A stretch of 46,536 nt of DNA from positions 1 to 46,536 of the forward strand of contig CALXKA010000007.1 in the NCBI GenBank assembly GCA_944388765.1, written 5' to 3'. Below, in pieces: positions 1 through 7,168 of the stretch. The notes under the pieces are model-generated. The model had not been told where the DNA came from. It did not search any database and was given only the letters and a program-made list of their open reading frames with translations. Both the position numbers and the translations under genes were made by a program. Numbering within the stretch: position 1 is the stretch's first letter; each line of letters starts with the position of its first letter. Origin of the DNA: an uncultured Clostridia bacterium. GTDB lineage: Bacteria > Bacillota > Clostridia > TANB77 > CAG-508.

Positions 1-473
1 TCTTCTTTTTCTTTCTTTGTTATTTTGTCTCCTATTTTTACTACAATATTTCTTATCCATTCAAAACTTAATGTTGCGTTTGTTGTTTCTTTTAATACTG
101 TTTCTGCTTTTCTATATGAATCTGTTATTGGCACTGTTTCTACTACTTTTTCTACTAAATTTTCTGATGCTTTTCCCTCTGTATTTATATGCAATCTTTC
201 ATCTAACAAATATACTCTTTTCTTTATTCCTGCTTCTTCAACCTCATACATTGCTCTTACATATTCTACTTCTCCCATTACTGTTTTTATTGTATTTTTT
301 CTTAATCCTTTATGCCTATATTTCTTCGTATCTCTGGCTTTCATTATCTTTCTGTCATAACTTTCTAAAATTAATTTTATTATTAAACATCCAAAATTAC
401 ATACAAATTTAAATATTTTTTTCTCTAAATTATTGAATTTTATTTCTTCTTCTGTTACAATTTCTTCAAACAT
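1..473 (-). CDS. ISLre2-family (UPF0236) transposase, N-terminal part, cut by window edge
   Basis: The minus strand is open from an ATG at 473 to the window edge, giving 157 residues with no stop. A Shine-Dalgarno-like AAGGAAA lies just upstream of the ATG. Residues 48-60 (DTKKYRHKGLRKN), then TIKTVMGEVEYVR and VYLLDE, match the conserved N-terminal half of ISLre2/UPF0236 transposases, where a basic KRYRxKGxRxRTIKT block precedes a GEVEFxRxxY strand. The catalytic C-terminal region lies outside the window, so I cannot say whether the element is intact. It sits downstream of the rplT terminator, so the insertion need not disturb the ribosomal operon. The family assignment rests on remembered motif similarity. 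Confidence 0.8.
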   Translation of the reverse strand, partial: MFEEIVTEEEIKFNNLEKKIFKFVCNFGCLIIKLILESYDRKIMKARDTKKYRHKGLRKNTIKTVMGEVEYVRAMYEVEEAGIKKRVYLLDERLHINTEGKASENLVEKVVETVPITDSYRKAETVLKETTNATLSFEWIRNIVVKIGDKITKKEKE

Positions 474-558
474 AGATATTTTCCTTTCTTTTGTGTGGTT
501 TGCAATTCACATTTTAAAGGATTATCTATGTTTTTTCAATATTTTTTAGATAAAAATT

Positions 559-589
559 ATGTAGGCAATTTTTTATATTTTGCCTACAT
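559..589. other. 10-bp perfect hairpin, possible terminator or IS end
   Basis: ATGTAGGCAA (559-568) and TTGCCTACAT (580-589) are perfect inverted repeats around an AT-rich 11-base loop. It lies between the transposase start and the rplT terminator, so it may be part of the IS terminal structure or a second terminator. No clear T-run follows on either strand. Confidence 0.4.
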
Positions 590-617
590 TAATTTTACAC
601 TAACGGTAAAATTTTGT

Positions 618-648
618 AAAAAAAAGATATTAGATTACTTCTAATACC
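618..648 (-). terminator. Rho-independent terminator of infC-rpmI-rplT
   Basis: On the minus strand GGTATTAGA (648-640) pairs with TCTAATATC (634-626), one pair being G-U, around a five-base loop, followed by eight T residues (625-618). It starts 12 bases after the rplT stop codon. Confidence 0.85.
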
Positions 649-660
649 TATTTTTCTATT

Positions 661-1011
661 TTATGCTTTTTTTGCAATTTCTGCTATTTCAGTAAAAGCT
701 TTTGGATCTGAAACAGCGATTTCTGCTAACATTTTTCTATTAATTGCAACATTTGCTTTCTTTAAACCTGCTATCATTTTGCTATATGTTATTCCATTCA
801 TTCTTGCTGCTGCATTAATTCTAGCTATCCATAATTTTCTAAAATTACTTTTTTTATCTTTTCTTCCAACATATGCATATGATAAAGATTTCATAACTGC
901 TTGATTTGCATTTCTAAATCTATAATGTTTTGCTCCATAATATCCTTTTGCTTGTTTTAATATTTTTTTATGTCTTTTTCTTGTTATTCTTGCTGTTTTT
1001 ACTCTTGCCAT
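661..1011 (-). CDS. rplT: 50S ribosomal protein L20
   Basis: 116 residues, the usual length for L20, with the canonical basic start [19 protein letters not shown], then the [20 protein letters not shown] segment and the C-terminal globular half ([23 protein letters not shown]). L20 binds 23S rRNA early in assembly of the large subunit. In Firmicutes it also represses its own operon by binding the leader in front of infC, and a leader of that kind is present at 1817-1961. It is the last gene of infC-rpmI-rplT, 33 bases after rpmI, and is followed by a strong terminator. Codon use is AGA-rich and matches the neighbouring genes. Confidence 0.97.
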   Translation of the reverse strand: MARVKTARITRKRHKKILKQAKGYYGAKHYRFRNANQAVMKSLSYAYVGRKDKKSNFRKLWIARINAAARMNGITYSKMIAGLKKANVAINRKMLAEIAVSDPKAFTEIAEIAKKA

Positions 1012-1044
1012 TTATATCACCTTCCTTTATTTCTATTTTAACGA

Positions 1045-1248
1045 TTAATTACCATATGGTAATAATTTTTTGATTGTATTTTCACATGTTTTATCAGCAT
1101 ACGCATTTTGAATTTTTCCTGATTTTTTTTGTCTACTTGTTTTGTTTGCTAATAAATGTCTTCTGTTTGATTTTGTTCTTTTAACTTTACCTGTTGCTGT
1201 TAATGAATATCTTTTTTTAGCAGCTTTATTTGTTTTTAATTTTGGCAT
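1045..1248 (-). CDS. rpmI: 50S ribosomal protein L35
   Basis: 67 residues, very basic, beginning MPKLKTNKAAKKRYSLTATG and carrying the L35 signature KRTKSNRRHLLANKTSRQKK. It is the middle gene of the standard infC-rpmI-rplT operon, which fixes the assignment. L35 is a small structural protein of the 50S subunit. A purine-rich GAAAGGAG segment precedes the ATG. Length and sequence look normal, with no sign of truncation. Confidence 0.97.
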   Translation of the reverse strand: MPKLKTNKAAKKRYSLTATGKVKRTKSNRRHLLANKTSRQKKSGKIQNAYADKTCENTIKKLLPYGN

Positions 1249-1300
1249 AGTTATTCGCTCCTTTCGTTTTATAACTTATATATATAACAGATTAATTTTA

Positions 1301-1816
1301 TTATTTATCTGTTTTTTTAGCTAAAATTGTAAACATGTTTCTACCTTCTAGTTTAGGTGCTTTTTCTACATTTGCTACTTCTTCTAATTCTTTTATGAAT
1401 TTATTTAATACGTTTTCTCCTGCTTTTGAGTTATTTACTTCTCTTCCTCTAAAACGTACTGTGATTTTTACTTTGTTTCCATCTTCAATAAATTTTCTAG
1501 CATTTTTAGCTTTAAATCCAAAATCATGTTCTTCGATATTTGGAGTTACTCTTATTTCTTTTACTTCAAGTACCTTTTGCTTTTTCTTTGCTTCTTTTTC
1601 TTTTTTAGCTTGTTCGAATTTATATTTCCCATAGTTCATAATTTTACAAACTACTGGTTTAGCATTTGGTGCTACTAATACTAAGTCTAAGTTTTTATCT
1701 TCTGCTTTTTCTAGTGCTTCTTGTATAGAAACAATTCCTAATTTTTCTCCTGTTTCTCCAATTAATTGTACTTCTTTTTCTCTAATTTGTCTGTTAATTA
1801 GTAATTCCTGTTTTAT
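1301..1816 (-). CDS. infC: Translation initiation factor IF-3, probable AUA start
   Basis: Contains both IF-3 domains: N-terminal INRQIREKEVQLIGETGEKLGIVS with AKPVVCKIMNYGKYKFE, and C-terminal EIRVTPNIEEHDFGFKAKNARKFIEDGNKVKITVRFRGRE. IF-3 binds the 30S subunit and rejects non-canonical start codons. The reading frame is open back to a TTG at 1861, but that TTG has no ribosome binding site and lies in the leader hairpin. A strong GGAGGTG at 1829-1823 is six bases before an ATA at 1816, giving (M)KQELLINRQ and 171 residues, the normal IF-3 length. Rare AUU/AUC/AUA starts are a known autoregulatory feature of infC, so I choose ATA. First gene of the operon. Confidence 0.9.
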   Translation of the reverse strand: MKQELLINRQIREKEVQLIGETGEKLGIVSIQEALEKAEDKNLDLVLVAPNAKPVVCKIMNYGKYKFEQAKKEKEAKKKQKVLEVKEIRVTPNIEEHDFGFKAKNARKFIEDGNKVKITVRFRGREVNNSKAGENVLNKFIKELEEVANVEKAPKLEGRNMFTILAKKTDK

Positions 1817-1961
1817 ATAAAACACCTCCAACAAAAAAATTTGACTATTGTTACAAGTCAAATCTAAAAATACATAATAATATCACTACTATTTACATAT
1901 TATTTAATTTCTAACCTTTTTCCATAAGATAAGGTGAGAAGTTTGACTTCTTCTTGTAACG
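1817..1961 (-). promoter_or_regulatory. L20-type leader of the infC operon
   Basis: About 145 transcribed bases separate the promoter from infC. The 5' part contains GTTACAAG (1960-1953), perfectly complementary to CTTGTAAC (1857-1850) inside the terminator hairpin before infC, and a local AGAAG/CTTCT hairpin followed by CTCACCTTAT. A long-range pairing competing with a terminator just before infC is the arrangement of the Firmicutes L20 leader, which L20 binds to reduce expression. The class is inferred from position, pairing and motif memory. Confidence 0.7.
1833..1862 (-). terminator. Attenuator hairpin in the infC leader
   Basis: On the minus strand TTTGACT (1862-1856) pairs with AGTCAAA (1846-1840), followed by T7 (1839-1833). 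It ends just before the infC ribosome binding site. Its ascending side overlaps the segment complementary to the 5' leader, so the structures should be mutually exclusive. Confidence 0.75.
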
Positions 1962-1967
1962 ACTAAT

Positions 1968-1997
1968 ATTATATACTATTTATTTCTATTTTGTCAA
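1968..1997 (-). promoter_or_regulatory. Promoter of infC-rpmI-rplT
   Basis: TTGACA (1997-1992) and TATAAT (1973-1968) are separated by 18 bases on the minus strand. Both hexamers match the sigma-A consensus exactly. Predicted start is near 1961. Confidence 0.85.
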
Positions 1998-2000
1998 GTA

Positions 2001-2048
2001 TTTTTCATACAATAATTTTCATTATTTTTCATACAATAATTTTCATTA
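2001..2048. repeat. Perfect 24-bp tandem duplication
   Basis: The 24 bases at 2001-2024 are repeated exactly at 2025-2048; each copy begins TTTTTCATAC and ends TTTTCATTA. It lies between the infC promoter and the end of the exchanger gene. It looks like a recent slippage duplication. Confidence 0.9.
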
Positions 2049-2063
2049 ATTCTTATTTTATTT

Positions 2064-2897
2064 TCAAATTATTAACATATATACTAAAATCCCTATACTT
2101 TGTATAATAAATAGGTTCAAAATATTTGAACTTAGTAAATTATTTGTAGCTTCTACTACTCCTGATGTATCATTTAATTTGTTTTTATGATGTCTTTGTG
2201 ATTCAAGAAATGTAATTAGTTCTGGTATACTTGTTACAACTCCTAATAATATCCCTATTATCACTTCTGGAATATTATATTTATTAGCAAAATCTTCTAA
2301 CACCTTTCCTAATTCCTCTCCTAATATATAAAGAAATATTCCTACTATTAAAATGATTATGATATATACTATTATTTTCTTTTTATTTTTTTCCTTTTCT
2401 TTATCTGATATGTTTTCTAACTGTATTCCTTCCATTGCTAAATATTTTTTATGACTTATATTATTTATGATTATAAATAATAGGTATAGTATCAAAAATA
2501 TAGGTATTAATACTATTTTCACTTTCATTCTTAATATAATTATTAATAATGGTATTAATATTGTTATTATTACCAATAATATATCTATCTGTATTGCTTT
2601 GTTTTTTATCATATTTGTATTTTTATTTAAAATAATCGCAAAAATATATTGAATAAAGTTTATTACATTTGAGCTTAATACATTATACATAGTCACACTG
2701 AAAAGTTCTTTTAAACTTGAAATTGTTACAGTTAAAAATTCAGGTATAGATGTTGCAATACCTGCAATATTTCCTATTGTTTTTGGTTTTGAATTCATAT
2801 TTTCCGCCAATTTTCTTAATGTTTTTGCTAATATATATTTTGATATTAATACTATTGATCCTGAATATATTATAAACTTAAAAAATTCTAATAACAT
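2064..2897 (-). CDS. Sodium/calcium exchanger (CaCA) family membrane protein
   Basis: 277 residues, mostly hydrophobic, with about ten likely membrane segments in two homologous halves. Each half has one CaCA alpha-repeat: GIATSIPEFLTVTISSL with SSNVINFIQYI near residues 45-90, and GVVTSIPELITFLESQ with LLSSNILNLF near residues 215-265. The acidic Glu in TSIPE(F/L) is the cation-binding residue of this family. It resembles the short YrbG-like bacterial exchangers that move Na+/Ca2+ or K+/H+; the actual ion cannot be read from sequence. A good AAGGGG site precedes the ATG. It is transcribed alone, divergently from the DUF1653 gene. Confidence 0.8.
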   Translation of the reverse strand: MLLEFFKFIIYSGSIVLISKYILAKTLRKLAENMNSKPKTIGNIAGIATSIPEFLTVTISSLKELFSVTMYNVLSSNVINFIQYIFAIILNKNTNMIKNKAIQIDILLVIITILIPLLIIILRMKVKIVLIPIFLILYLLFIIINNISHKKYLAMEGIQLENISDKEKEKNKKKIIVYIIIILIVGIFLYILGEELGKVLEDFANKYNIPEVIIGILLGVVTSIPELITFLESQRHHKNKLNDTSGVVEATNNLLSSNILNLFIIQSIGILVYMLII

Positions 2898-2947
2898 TTT
2901 TACCCCTTAATTATAAGAATATACTTATATTTATTTTTCCCAATTTG

Positions 2948-2976
2948 TTGCCATTTATTAGAAATTATTGTATAAT
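2948..2976 (+). promoter_or_regulatory. Promoter of DUF1653-serS
   Basis: TTGCCA (2948-2953) and TATAAT (2971-2976) with a 17-base spacer, just upstream of the DUF1653 start. Confidence 0.8.
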
Positions 2977-3009
2977 GTTATCATTATATCAAAAAAGGAG
3001 CGATGTTTA

Positions 3010-3273
3010 ATGGAAGAAGTTAAAATCGGACGAGTTTACCGCCATTTCAAAGGTAATTATTATTTTGTAGAAAATGTGGCTTACGACTCGGAGAATAAGG
3101 AAAGAATGGTTGTATATAAACCTTTATATAATAGAGAAGATGGTCGCTCCATTTGGGTTAGACCTGAGAAAATGTTTTTAGAAGAAATACCTGCAAGGCC
3201 TGATAATATAACTGGTCAAAAAGTAAGATTCGAATTAGTAGATAAAATTGAAAAAGATTATACTAAAAAATAA
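3010..3273 (+). CDS. DUF1653 family small protein
   Basis: 87 residues from ATG 3010, which has AAAGGAG ten bases upstream. The frame is open further upstream, but that part lies at the promoter. The sequence GRVYRHFKGNYYFVENVAYD, then VVYKPLYNRED and IWVRPEKMFLEEI, matches the DUF1653 family, where Tyr-Arg-His-Phe-Lys-Gly-Asn-Tyr-Tyr and IWVRPxxMF are invariant. The function of the family is unknown; it is a small beta-rich soluble domain. It is followed 44 bases later by serS and probably co-transcribed with it. It uses CGA and CGC arginine codons, so rare arginine codons other than CGG occur in native genes here. Confidence 0.85.
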   Translation: MEEVKIGRVYRHFKGNYYFVENVAYDSENKERMVVYKPLYNREDGRSIWVRPEKMFLEEIPARPDNITGQKVRFELVDKIEKDYTKK

Positions 3274-3317
3274 TTGTATTTTATAGAAAATGTATATACA
3301 AAAAGGAGGCAATTTAT

Positions 3318-4607
3318 ATGATAGATATTAAATTTTTAAGAGAATATCCTGATGTTGTAAAGGAAAATATTAAAAAGAAATTTCAAGATCAAAAATTAGT
3401 TATGGTTGATGAAGTTATTGAATTAGATAAGAAAAATAGAGAAGCTCAATTAAAAGGTGATACATTAAGATCTGAAAAAAAGGCTTTAAGTTCAAAGATT
3501 GGTGAACTTATGAAAGCAGGAAATAAAGATGAAGCAGAAAAAATAAAAAAGCAAGTTAATGAAATTAATAATAAATTAGAAGAGAATGAAAAATTAGAAA
3601 ATGAATACTCACAAGAAATAAAAAATAGAATGATGAAAATTCCAAATATAATGCACGAATCAGTTCCTATTGGAAAAGATGATAGTGAAAATGTTGAAAA
3701 TGAAAAATTTGGAGAACTATTTGTTCCAGATTATGAAATACCTTTTCATGGTGAAATATTAGAAAATTTAGGTGGATTAGATTTAGATAGCGCAAGACGT
3801 GTTTCTGGAAATGGTTTTTACTATTTAGTTGGTGATGTTGCAAGGCTTCATTCAGCAGTTTTAACTTATGCAAGAGATTTTATGATTAATAAAGGGTTTA
3901 CTTATTGTATTCCACCTTATATGATAAGATCAGATGTTGTAACAGGTGTTATGAGCTTTGAAGAAATGGATGCTATGATGTATAAAATCGAAGGTGAAGA
4001 TTTATATTTGATTGGTACTTCTGAACACTCAATGATTGGTAAATTTAAGGATCAAATTTTGAAGAAAGAAAATTTACCTTATAATATGACCTCATATTCT
4101 CCTTGTTTTAGGAAAGAAAAAGGTGCTCATGGTATAGAAGAAAGAGGAGTTTATCGAATTCACCAATTTGAAAAGCAAGAAATGATTGTTGTTTGTGAAC
4201 CAGAAGATAGTTGGAATTGGTACAATAAAATGTGGTCATATACAGTTGAGTTTTTTAGAAGTATGAATATTCCAGTTAGAACATTAGAATGTTGTAGTGG
4301 CGATTTAGCTGACTTAAAAGCAAAATCATGTGATGTTGAAGCTTGGTCACCTAGACAAAAGAAATATTTTGAAGTAGGTAGTTGTTCTAATTTAACTGAT
4401 GCACAAGCAAGAAGATTAGGAATTAGAATAAAAGGTGAAAACGGAAATTATTTTGCTCATACTCTAAATAATACTGTTGTTGCTCCACCTCGTATGCTTA
4501 TTGCTATTGTTGAGAATAATTATCAACCTGATGGTAGTGTAATTGTTCCAGAAGTTTTAAGACCATATATGGGAGGGCTAGAAAAAATAGTTCCTAAAAA
4601 TAAATAA
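3318..4607 (+). CDS. serS: Seryl-tRNA synthetase
   Basis: 429 residues, a normal class II SerRS. Residues about 30-100 form the Lys/Glu-rich coiled-coil arm that reaches the tRNA-Ser variable arm. The catalytic core follows: GTSEHSMIG near 235, motif 2 FRKEKGAHGIEERGVYRIHQF near 265-285, the serine-specificity loop ECCSGDLADLKAKSCDVEAW, and motif 3 NNTVVAPPRMLIAIVENNYQ near 395-415. It charges tRNA-Ser with serine. AAAGGAGG lies at ideal distance before the ATG. I see no T-box in the 44 bases upstream. A hairpin terminator follows. No frame problem. Confidence 0.97.
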   Translation: MIDIKFLREYPDVVKENIKKKFQDQKLVMVDEVIELDKKNREAQLKGDTLRSEKKALSSKIGELMKAGNKDEAEKIKKQVNEINNKLEENEKLENEYSQEIKNRMMKIPNIMHESVPIGKDDSENVENEKFGELFVPDYEIPFHGEILENLGGLDLDSARRVSGNGFYYLVGDVARLHSAVLTYARDFMINKGFTYCIPPYMIRSDVVTGVMSFEEMDAMMYKIEGEDLYLIGTSEHSMIGKFKDQILKKENLPYNMTSYSPCFRKEKGAHGIEERGVYRIHQFEKQEMIVVCEPEDSWNWYNKMWSYTVEFFRSMNIPVRTLECCSGDLADLKAKSCDVEAWSPRQKKYFEVGSCSNLTDAQARRLGIRIKGENGNYFAHTLNNTVVAPPRMLIAIVENNYQPDGSVIVPEVLRPYMGGLEKIVPKNK

Positions 4608-4627
4608 ATATTTAGATTATTTATAAA

Positions 4628-4675
4628 AAATAACATCTTAAATATTTTATAATATTTATAGATGTTATTTTTATT
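4628..4675 (+). terminator. Terminator after serS
   Basis: AAATAACATCT (4628-4638) pairs perfectly with AGATGTTATTT (4660-4670) and is followed by a T-rich tract. Confidence 0.8.
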
Positions 4676-4683
4676 GTTTTATA

Positions 4684-4712
4684 TTGCTTTTATTATGTTT
4701 ACATGGTATAAT
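4684..4712 (+). promoter_or_regulatory. Promoter of purA
   Basis: TTGCTT (4684-4689) and TATAAT (4707-4712) with a 17-base spacer. A roughly 70-base leader follows in which I see no purine riboswitch signature. Confidence 0.65.
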
Positions 4713-4785
4713 TTGTTCGTAAGTTTTTATGGTAACTCTGTAAATAGTAGGTAGTTCCTAATATTTAAAAAGGAGTGATAATTTA

Positions 4786-6141
4786 ATGTTTAACAAATGT
4801 GTAACAGTAATAGTTGGTACTAAATGGGGTGATGAAGGTAAAGGAAAGATTGCGGCCAGGGAATCAAAAGATGCTGATATTGTTATGCGAGGTACTGGTG
4901 GAAATAATGCGGGTCATACTGTAATATATAATGGTAAAAAGTTGGCTTTGCATTTAGTCCCTAGTGGAATTATATATCCACGGCCTACTTGTATAATTGG
5001 TCCTGGTGTTGTAGTTTCTCCTGAGGTTCTTTTATCAGAAATAAAAATGTTGAAAGAAAACGGTGTTCCTAATGTTGATTCTAGGTTAAAAATCAGCGGC
5101 AGAGCTCATGTGATTCTTCCCTATCATAAAGATTTAGATGAATTGCATGAACGCTTAAAAGAGCATCCTGTTGGCACTACGCGGCGTGGTATTGGTCCGT
5201 GTTATTCTGATAAATGTAACCGTGTTGGGGTTCGCATCTATGATCTTATCAAACCTTTAAATACGTTAAAAGGTAAAATTACGGAAGCAACAAAGCTCCA
5301 TAATCAAAACTTTGAAAACAATGGTATGAAAAATTGTGTGGTTGATGCACAGGTTCTTTCTGAGTCTAATTCCGCTTTGGGCAAGCTTCTGCGTCCTTAT
5401 ATTGTGGATATCGGCCCAATAGTTGAAGAAGCCATTAATAACAATAAGAAAATTGTTGTCGAAGGAGCACAAGCTTATAGATTGGATTTGGATCATGGTG
5501 ATTATCCTATGTCTACTAGCTCAAATCCTGTAACAGCAGGTTCTCTTTGCGGATCAGCATTGCCACCACAGGCATTAAAAGTTGCTATTGGAATTGATAA
5601 AGCAATTAATAGTCGTGTTGGTAATGGAATTTTTCCAACGGAATTACCTGCATCTATCGATGATAATGGAAATCTTATTGAGTACACTACACCTTTGGAA
5701 GGTGATGTTATTCGTGAGCTTGCTCACGAATACGGAACAACAACAGGAAGACCTAGAAGATGCGGATGGATGGATTTACCTATTTTACACTCTGCTAAAT
5801 ATACCTGTGGTATAGATGTTTTATGTCTAAATCATTTAGACACATTAGGCTTAGTTGGTCTTAGTCTTGGTTATATCAGGGTTTGTGTAGCATATAAATA
5901 TCGTGGAAAAATCATCTCACATTTTCCTGATGATATTGAAGTTACAGGTGAAATTCCGAAACCAATTTATAAGACCTTAGAAGGTGGTTGGTCTATCGAT
6001 TCTTCTTGCAGATCTTATGATGATTTACCTGAATTAGCAAAAACATTTATAAGAACTGTTGAAAGTATATCTGAAATACCAGTGAAATATATTGGTATAG
6101 GACCGGCCGACGACGATCTTATTGTAAGAGAAGATATCTGA
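4786..6141 (+). CDS. purA: Adenylosuccinate synthetase, divergent and foreign-looking
   Basis: 451 residues, slightly longer than the usual 430. It keeps the PurA motifs: GTKWGDEGKGK with the catalytic Asp, GTGGNNAGHT with the catalytic His, HLVPSGI, GTTRRGIGPCYSDK, VVEGAQAYRLDLDHGDYP, EYGTTTGRPRRCGWMDLPIL and the end RSYDDLPELAKTFIRTVE. The enzyme joins IMP and aspartate with GTP to make adenylosuccinate. Retention of the catalytic Asp argues against a PurZ-type enzyme. Base and codon use differ from every neighbour: more G+C, many CGC/CGT and third-position C, and the only two in-frame CGG arginine codons in the window (YPRPT and GTTRRG). It is a single-gene unit with its own promoter and terminator. 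Likely horizontally acquired. Confidence 0.9.
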   Translation: MFNKCVTVIVGTKWGDEGKGKIAARESKDADIVMRGTGGNNAGHTVIYNGKKLALHLVPSGIIYPRPTCIIGPGVVVSPEVLLSEIKMLKENGVPNVDSRLKISGRAHVILPYHKDLDELHERLKEHPVGTTRRGIGPCYSDKCNRVGVRIYDLIKPLNTLKGKITEATKLHNQNFENNGMKNCVVDAQVLSESNSALGKLLRPYIVDIGPIVEEAINNNKKIVVEGAQAYRLDLDHGDYPMSTSSNPVTAGSLCGSALPPQALKVAIGIDKAINSRVGNGIFPTELPASIDDNGNLIEYTTPLEGDVIRELAHEYGTTTGRPRRCGWMDLPILHSAKYTCGIDVLCLNHLDTLGLVGLSLGYIRVCVAYKYRGKIISHFPDDIEVTGEIPKPIYKTLEGGWSIDSSCRSYDDLPELAKTFIRTVESISEIPVKYIGIGPADDDLIVREDI

Positions 6142-6184
6142 AACTTTATTAACTGTTACCATTAAACTTACATTTAAATTACAA

Positions 6185-6219
6185 AGAAAAGAGCTTTTCA
6201 TATGAAATAGCTCTTTTCT
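6185..6219 (+). terminator. Terminator after purA
   Basis: AGAAAAGAGCT (6185-6195) and AGCTCTTTTCT (6209-6219) form a perfect 11-bp stem ending in a T-rich arm. It could act on both strands. Confidence 0.8.
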
Positions 6220-6311
6220 AATTAAATATATATATTATTAAATTTGAAAAATTTTAATTTATATGTTAATATATTTATATATCATAAAATGATTATTTTA
6301 AGGAGAATAAT

Positions 6312-6896
6312 ATGATAATTAAAAATCCAAAATTTGAAATATCAGCAGTTGGTAAAAAACAATATCCTAAAAATGGCTTACCTGAGATAGTTTTAGTAGG
6401 TAAGTCTAATGTTGGAAAATCTAGTTTTATAAACACTATGATTAATAGAAAGAAACTTGCAAGAACAAGTAGTGAACCTGGTAAAACTCGTCAAATTAAT
6501 TTTTATAATATAGATGATACATTTTATTTTGTTGATTTACCTGGTTACGGTTATAGCAAAATGTCTAAAAAAGAACAAATTCAAGTTGGTCATTTTATTG
6601 AAGAATATTTATCTACAAGAAATGAAATTTGTCTTATTATATTTTTGATAGATATTCGTCATAGTCCTACCGAAAATGATAGGTTGATGTATAATTATAT
6701 CATATCATCTGGTTTTCCTTGTTTAATTTTAGCAAATAAGGCTGATAAAATTGCTGTTACAAAAGTTGACGATACTGTTAAAAATTTACAAAAGCACTTA
6801 AATCCAATAGGAGATATTACTACTTTACCTTTTTCTTCTGAAAGAAAAATTTATAAAGATGATGTTATGAAATTTATCGAATCATATATTTCATGA
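6312..6896 (+). CDS. ysxC: Ribosome biogenesis GTPase YsxC/EngB
   Basis: 194 residues, the standard EngB length. G1 is VLVGKSNVGKSSFINTMINR near residues 27-45, the switch region has SEPGKTRQINFYN, G3 is DLPGYGYSK near 75-83, and G4 is LANKADK near 140. These match YsxC/EngB, a small TRAFAC GTPase needed for late assembly of the 50S subunit. AAGGAG precedes the ATG at good distance. It stands alone between the purA terminator and a strong bidirectional terminator at 6902-6935. In many Firmicutes it follows lonA or clpX; that linkage is not seen here. Confidence 0.95.
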   Translation: MIIKNPKFEISAVGKKQYPKNGLPEIVLVGKSNVGKSSFINTMINRKKLARTSSEPGKTRQINFYNIDDTFYFVDLPGYGYSKMSKKEQIQVGHFIEEYLSTRNEICLIIFLIDIRHSPTENDRLMYNYIISSGFPCLILANKADKIAVTKVDDTVKNLQKHLNPIGDITTLPFSSERKIYKDDVMKFIESYIS

Positions 6897-6901
6897 TACA
6901 A

Positions 6902-6935
6902 AAAAAGTCATATATAGAATAATATATGACTTTTT
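6902..6935. terminator. Bidirectional terminator between ysxC and the gltX operon
   Basis: AAAAAGTCATATAT (6902-6915) and ATATATGACTTTTT (6922-6935) form a perfect 14-bp stem with a six-base loop. A and T ends serve both converging transcripts. Confidence 0.9.
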
Positions 6936-6961
6936 CATATAAGTTGTTGTTTAATTATTTA

Positions 6962-7156
6962 TTAATTATTATCTTCTATTCTTTTTTCTAACTTAGTAAT
7001 TGCTTTTAGTGCTTTTGGTCTTTCTAAAATCACAACATGTCCACATCCTTGGCATTTAAGTTTAAAATCTACACCAACTCTCGTTATTTCCCACAATTTA
7101 CTTCCACATGGGTGTTTCTTTTTTGTTCTTACTATATCTCCAATTTTATACTCCAT
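6962..7156 (-). CDS. DUF951 family protein (YyzM-like)
   Basis: 64 residues. GDIVRTKKKHPCGSKLWEITRVG followed by FKLKCQGCGHVVILER is the DUF951 signature, with one Cys in HPCG and a CxxC in CQGCGH that probably bind a metal. The function of the family is unknown. It is the last gene of the minus-strand operon with gltX, 12 bases downstream of the 243-residue protein gene, and is followed by the bidirectional terminator. It often sits near chromosome-partition or replication genes in Firmicutes; here it is linked to gltX. Confidence 0.85.
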   Translation of the reverse strand: MEYKIGDIVRTKKKHPCGSKLWEITRVGVDFKLKCQGCGHVVILERPKALKAITKLEKRIEDNN

Positions 7157-7168
7157 TATAACTCCTTT

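Noticed and set aside
1817..1861. infC starting at TTG 1861
   Set aside because: No ribosome binding site, and the segment forms the attenuator hairpin; the strong site points to ATA 1816.
3274..3317. T-box leader before serS (also searched before gltX and proS)
   Set aside because: Spaces are short and lack the TGGN-type T-box sequence and a specifier stem.
4713..4785. Purine riboswitch before purA
   Set aside because: No recognisable purine aptamer core or three-way junction.
4786..6141. PurZ-type (2-aminoadenine) synthetase
   Set aside because: The catalytic Asp of WGDEGKGK and full PurA length are kept; no phage genes nearby.
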